Origin: Ramlibacter sp.
GTDB taxonomy: Bacteria; Pseudomonadota; Gammaproteobacteria; Burkholderiales; Burkholderiaceae_C
Assembly: GCA_016713005.1 (NCBI GenBank)
Contig: JADJPY010000011.1
Location: 558,001 to 622,000, forward strand
Length of the DNA: 64,000 nucleotides
Direction of reading: 5' to 3'
Within the stretch, counting starts at the first letter, position 1. Every line of letters begins with the position of its first letter. Under the pieces are notes generated by a model, which saw nothing but the letters and a program-made list of their open reading frames with translations, was not told where the DNA came from and ran no database searches. Both the position numbers and the translations under genes were made by a program. Shown here piece by piece: positions 63,832 through 64,000 of this stretch.

Positions 63832-64000
63832 TCACTTCTTCGGGGTCATGACTCCGAGCATCAGGTCGGTGTTGAGCTTGGCCATCTGCTGGACCAGCGC
63901 CCACTGGCTGGTCATGAGGCGGGAGAATTCCGGGTTGGTCGGATTCGCCTGGCCCGACATCGCCAGCTGCGCGGTGGATTGGGCGATCTTCTGCTGCTCG
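63832..64000 (-). CDS. C-terminal part of an unknown protein
   Basis: Only the last ~55 residues are in the window: QQKIAQSTAQLAMSGQANPT, then EFSRLMTSQWALVQQMAKLN and TDLMLGVMTPKK. The helical, Gln-rich sequence is reminiscent of phasin-like or similar helical proteins but is too short to assign. It precedes the DUF6494 gene. Confidence 0.6.
   Translation of the reverse strand, partial: EQQKIAQSTAQLAMSGQANPTNPEFSRLMTSQWALVQQMAKLNTDLMLGVMTPKK

Overview
The window is GC-rich DNA that looks like a Burkholderiales chromosome (Comamonadaceae-like, for example a Hydrogenophaga relative). The evidence is the TRAP, Bug/TctC, phthalate-type Rieske, SoeABC, ChrBAC, PACE, DUF6488 and DUF6494 families together. 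No rRNA or tRNA was seen, and the genus is inference.

Layout. 1-5.5 kb is ordinary chromosome: a dctPQM TRAP operon (large permease cut by the window edge), a metallo-beta-lactamase/rhodanese protein, an M20 amidohydrolase and a BON-LysM protein. 5.6-12.3 kb is a graveyard: a group II intron with a frameshifted reverse transcriptase, a MarR gene, IS3/IS66/IS21 scraps, and broken genes for maleylacetate reductase and hydroxyquinol dioxygenase. 12.4-19.9 kb is an unfamiliar accessory block: a P-loop ATPase, a protein with about five tandem helix-turn-helix units and several unknown proteins, many interrupted by single-base indels. 20.1-22.3 kb is a putative metal operon (His-tailed DMT transporter, DUF6488, HupE/UreJ). 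22.5-22.9 kb is an almost pure G/C stretch inside a gene and is probably a sequence artefact. 23.7-26.3 kb is an IS21 element. 26.4-29.7 kb is a complete chromate-resistance operon (chrB, chrA, a small secreted protein, chrC).

31-38 kb holds a decayed catabolic cluster (HbpS-like, MFS fragment, TauD/TfdA, Bug, phthalate-type Rieske, MarR), a hemerythrin and two diverged scars of a soeC-sulP junction. 38.3-45.1 kb carries the real soeABC-sulP operon (cytoplasmic sulfite oxidation and sulfate transport) with a divergent LysR gene. 45.2-50.2 kb is another patchwork (nitrate-reductase-associated protein, carboxylase tail, TauE/SafE exporter, Rieske beta subunit, broken serine recombinase, IS66 scraps). 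50.3-53.2 kb is a tight pcaH-pcaB-amidohydrolase operon, followed by a nearly intact IS1634 element. 55.9-59.5 kb is a Rieske oxygenase, its reductase, a short-chain dehydrogenase and a hemerythrin. 59.5-64 kb returns to ordinary chromosome.

How it may work together. My main inference is that 38-59 kb is an arylsulfonate island. A Rieske system and an SDR would make a sulfonated catechol. PcaH-like, PcaB-like and LigI-like enzymes would carry out the known 4-sulfocatechol route (3-sulfomuconate, 4-sulfomuconolactone, then maleylacetate plus sulfite). SoeABC would oxidise the sulfite, with SulP and TauE/SafE moving sulfate or sulfite. The maleylacetate reductase this route needs is present only as a broken copy at 9.5 kb. 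Apparent single-base indels are dense in 7-39 kb and 45-54 kb and absent from 1-5.5, 39.6-45.1 and 55.8-64 kb. They often lie in G or C runs, so real decay and sequencing error cannot be separated from the sequence alone.
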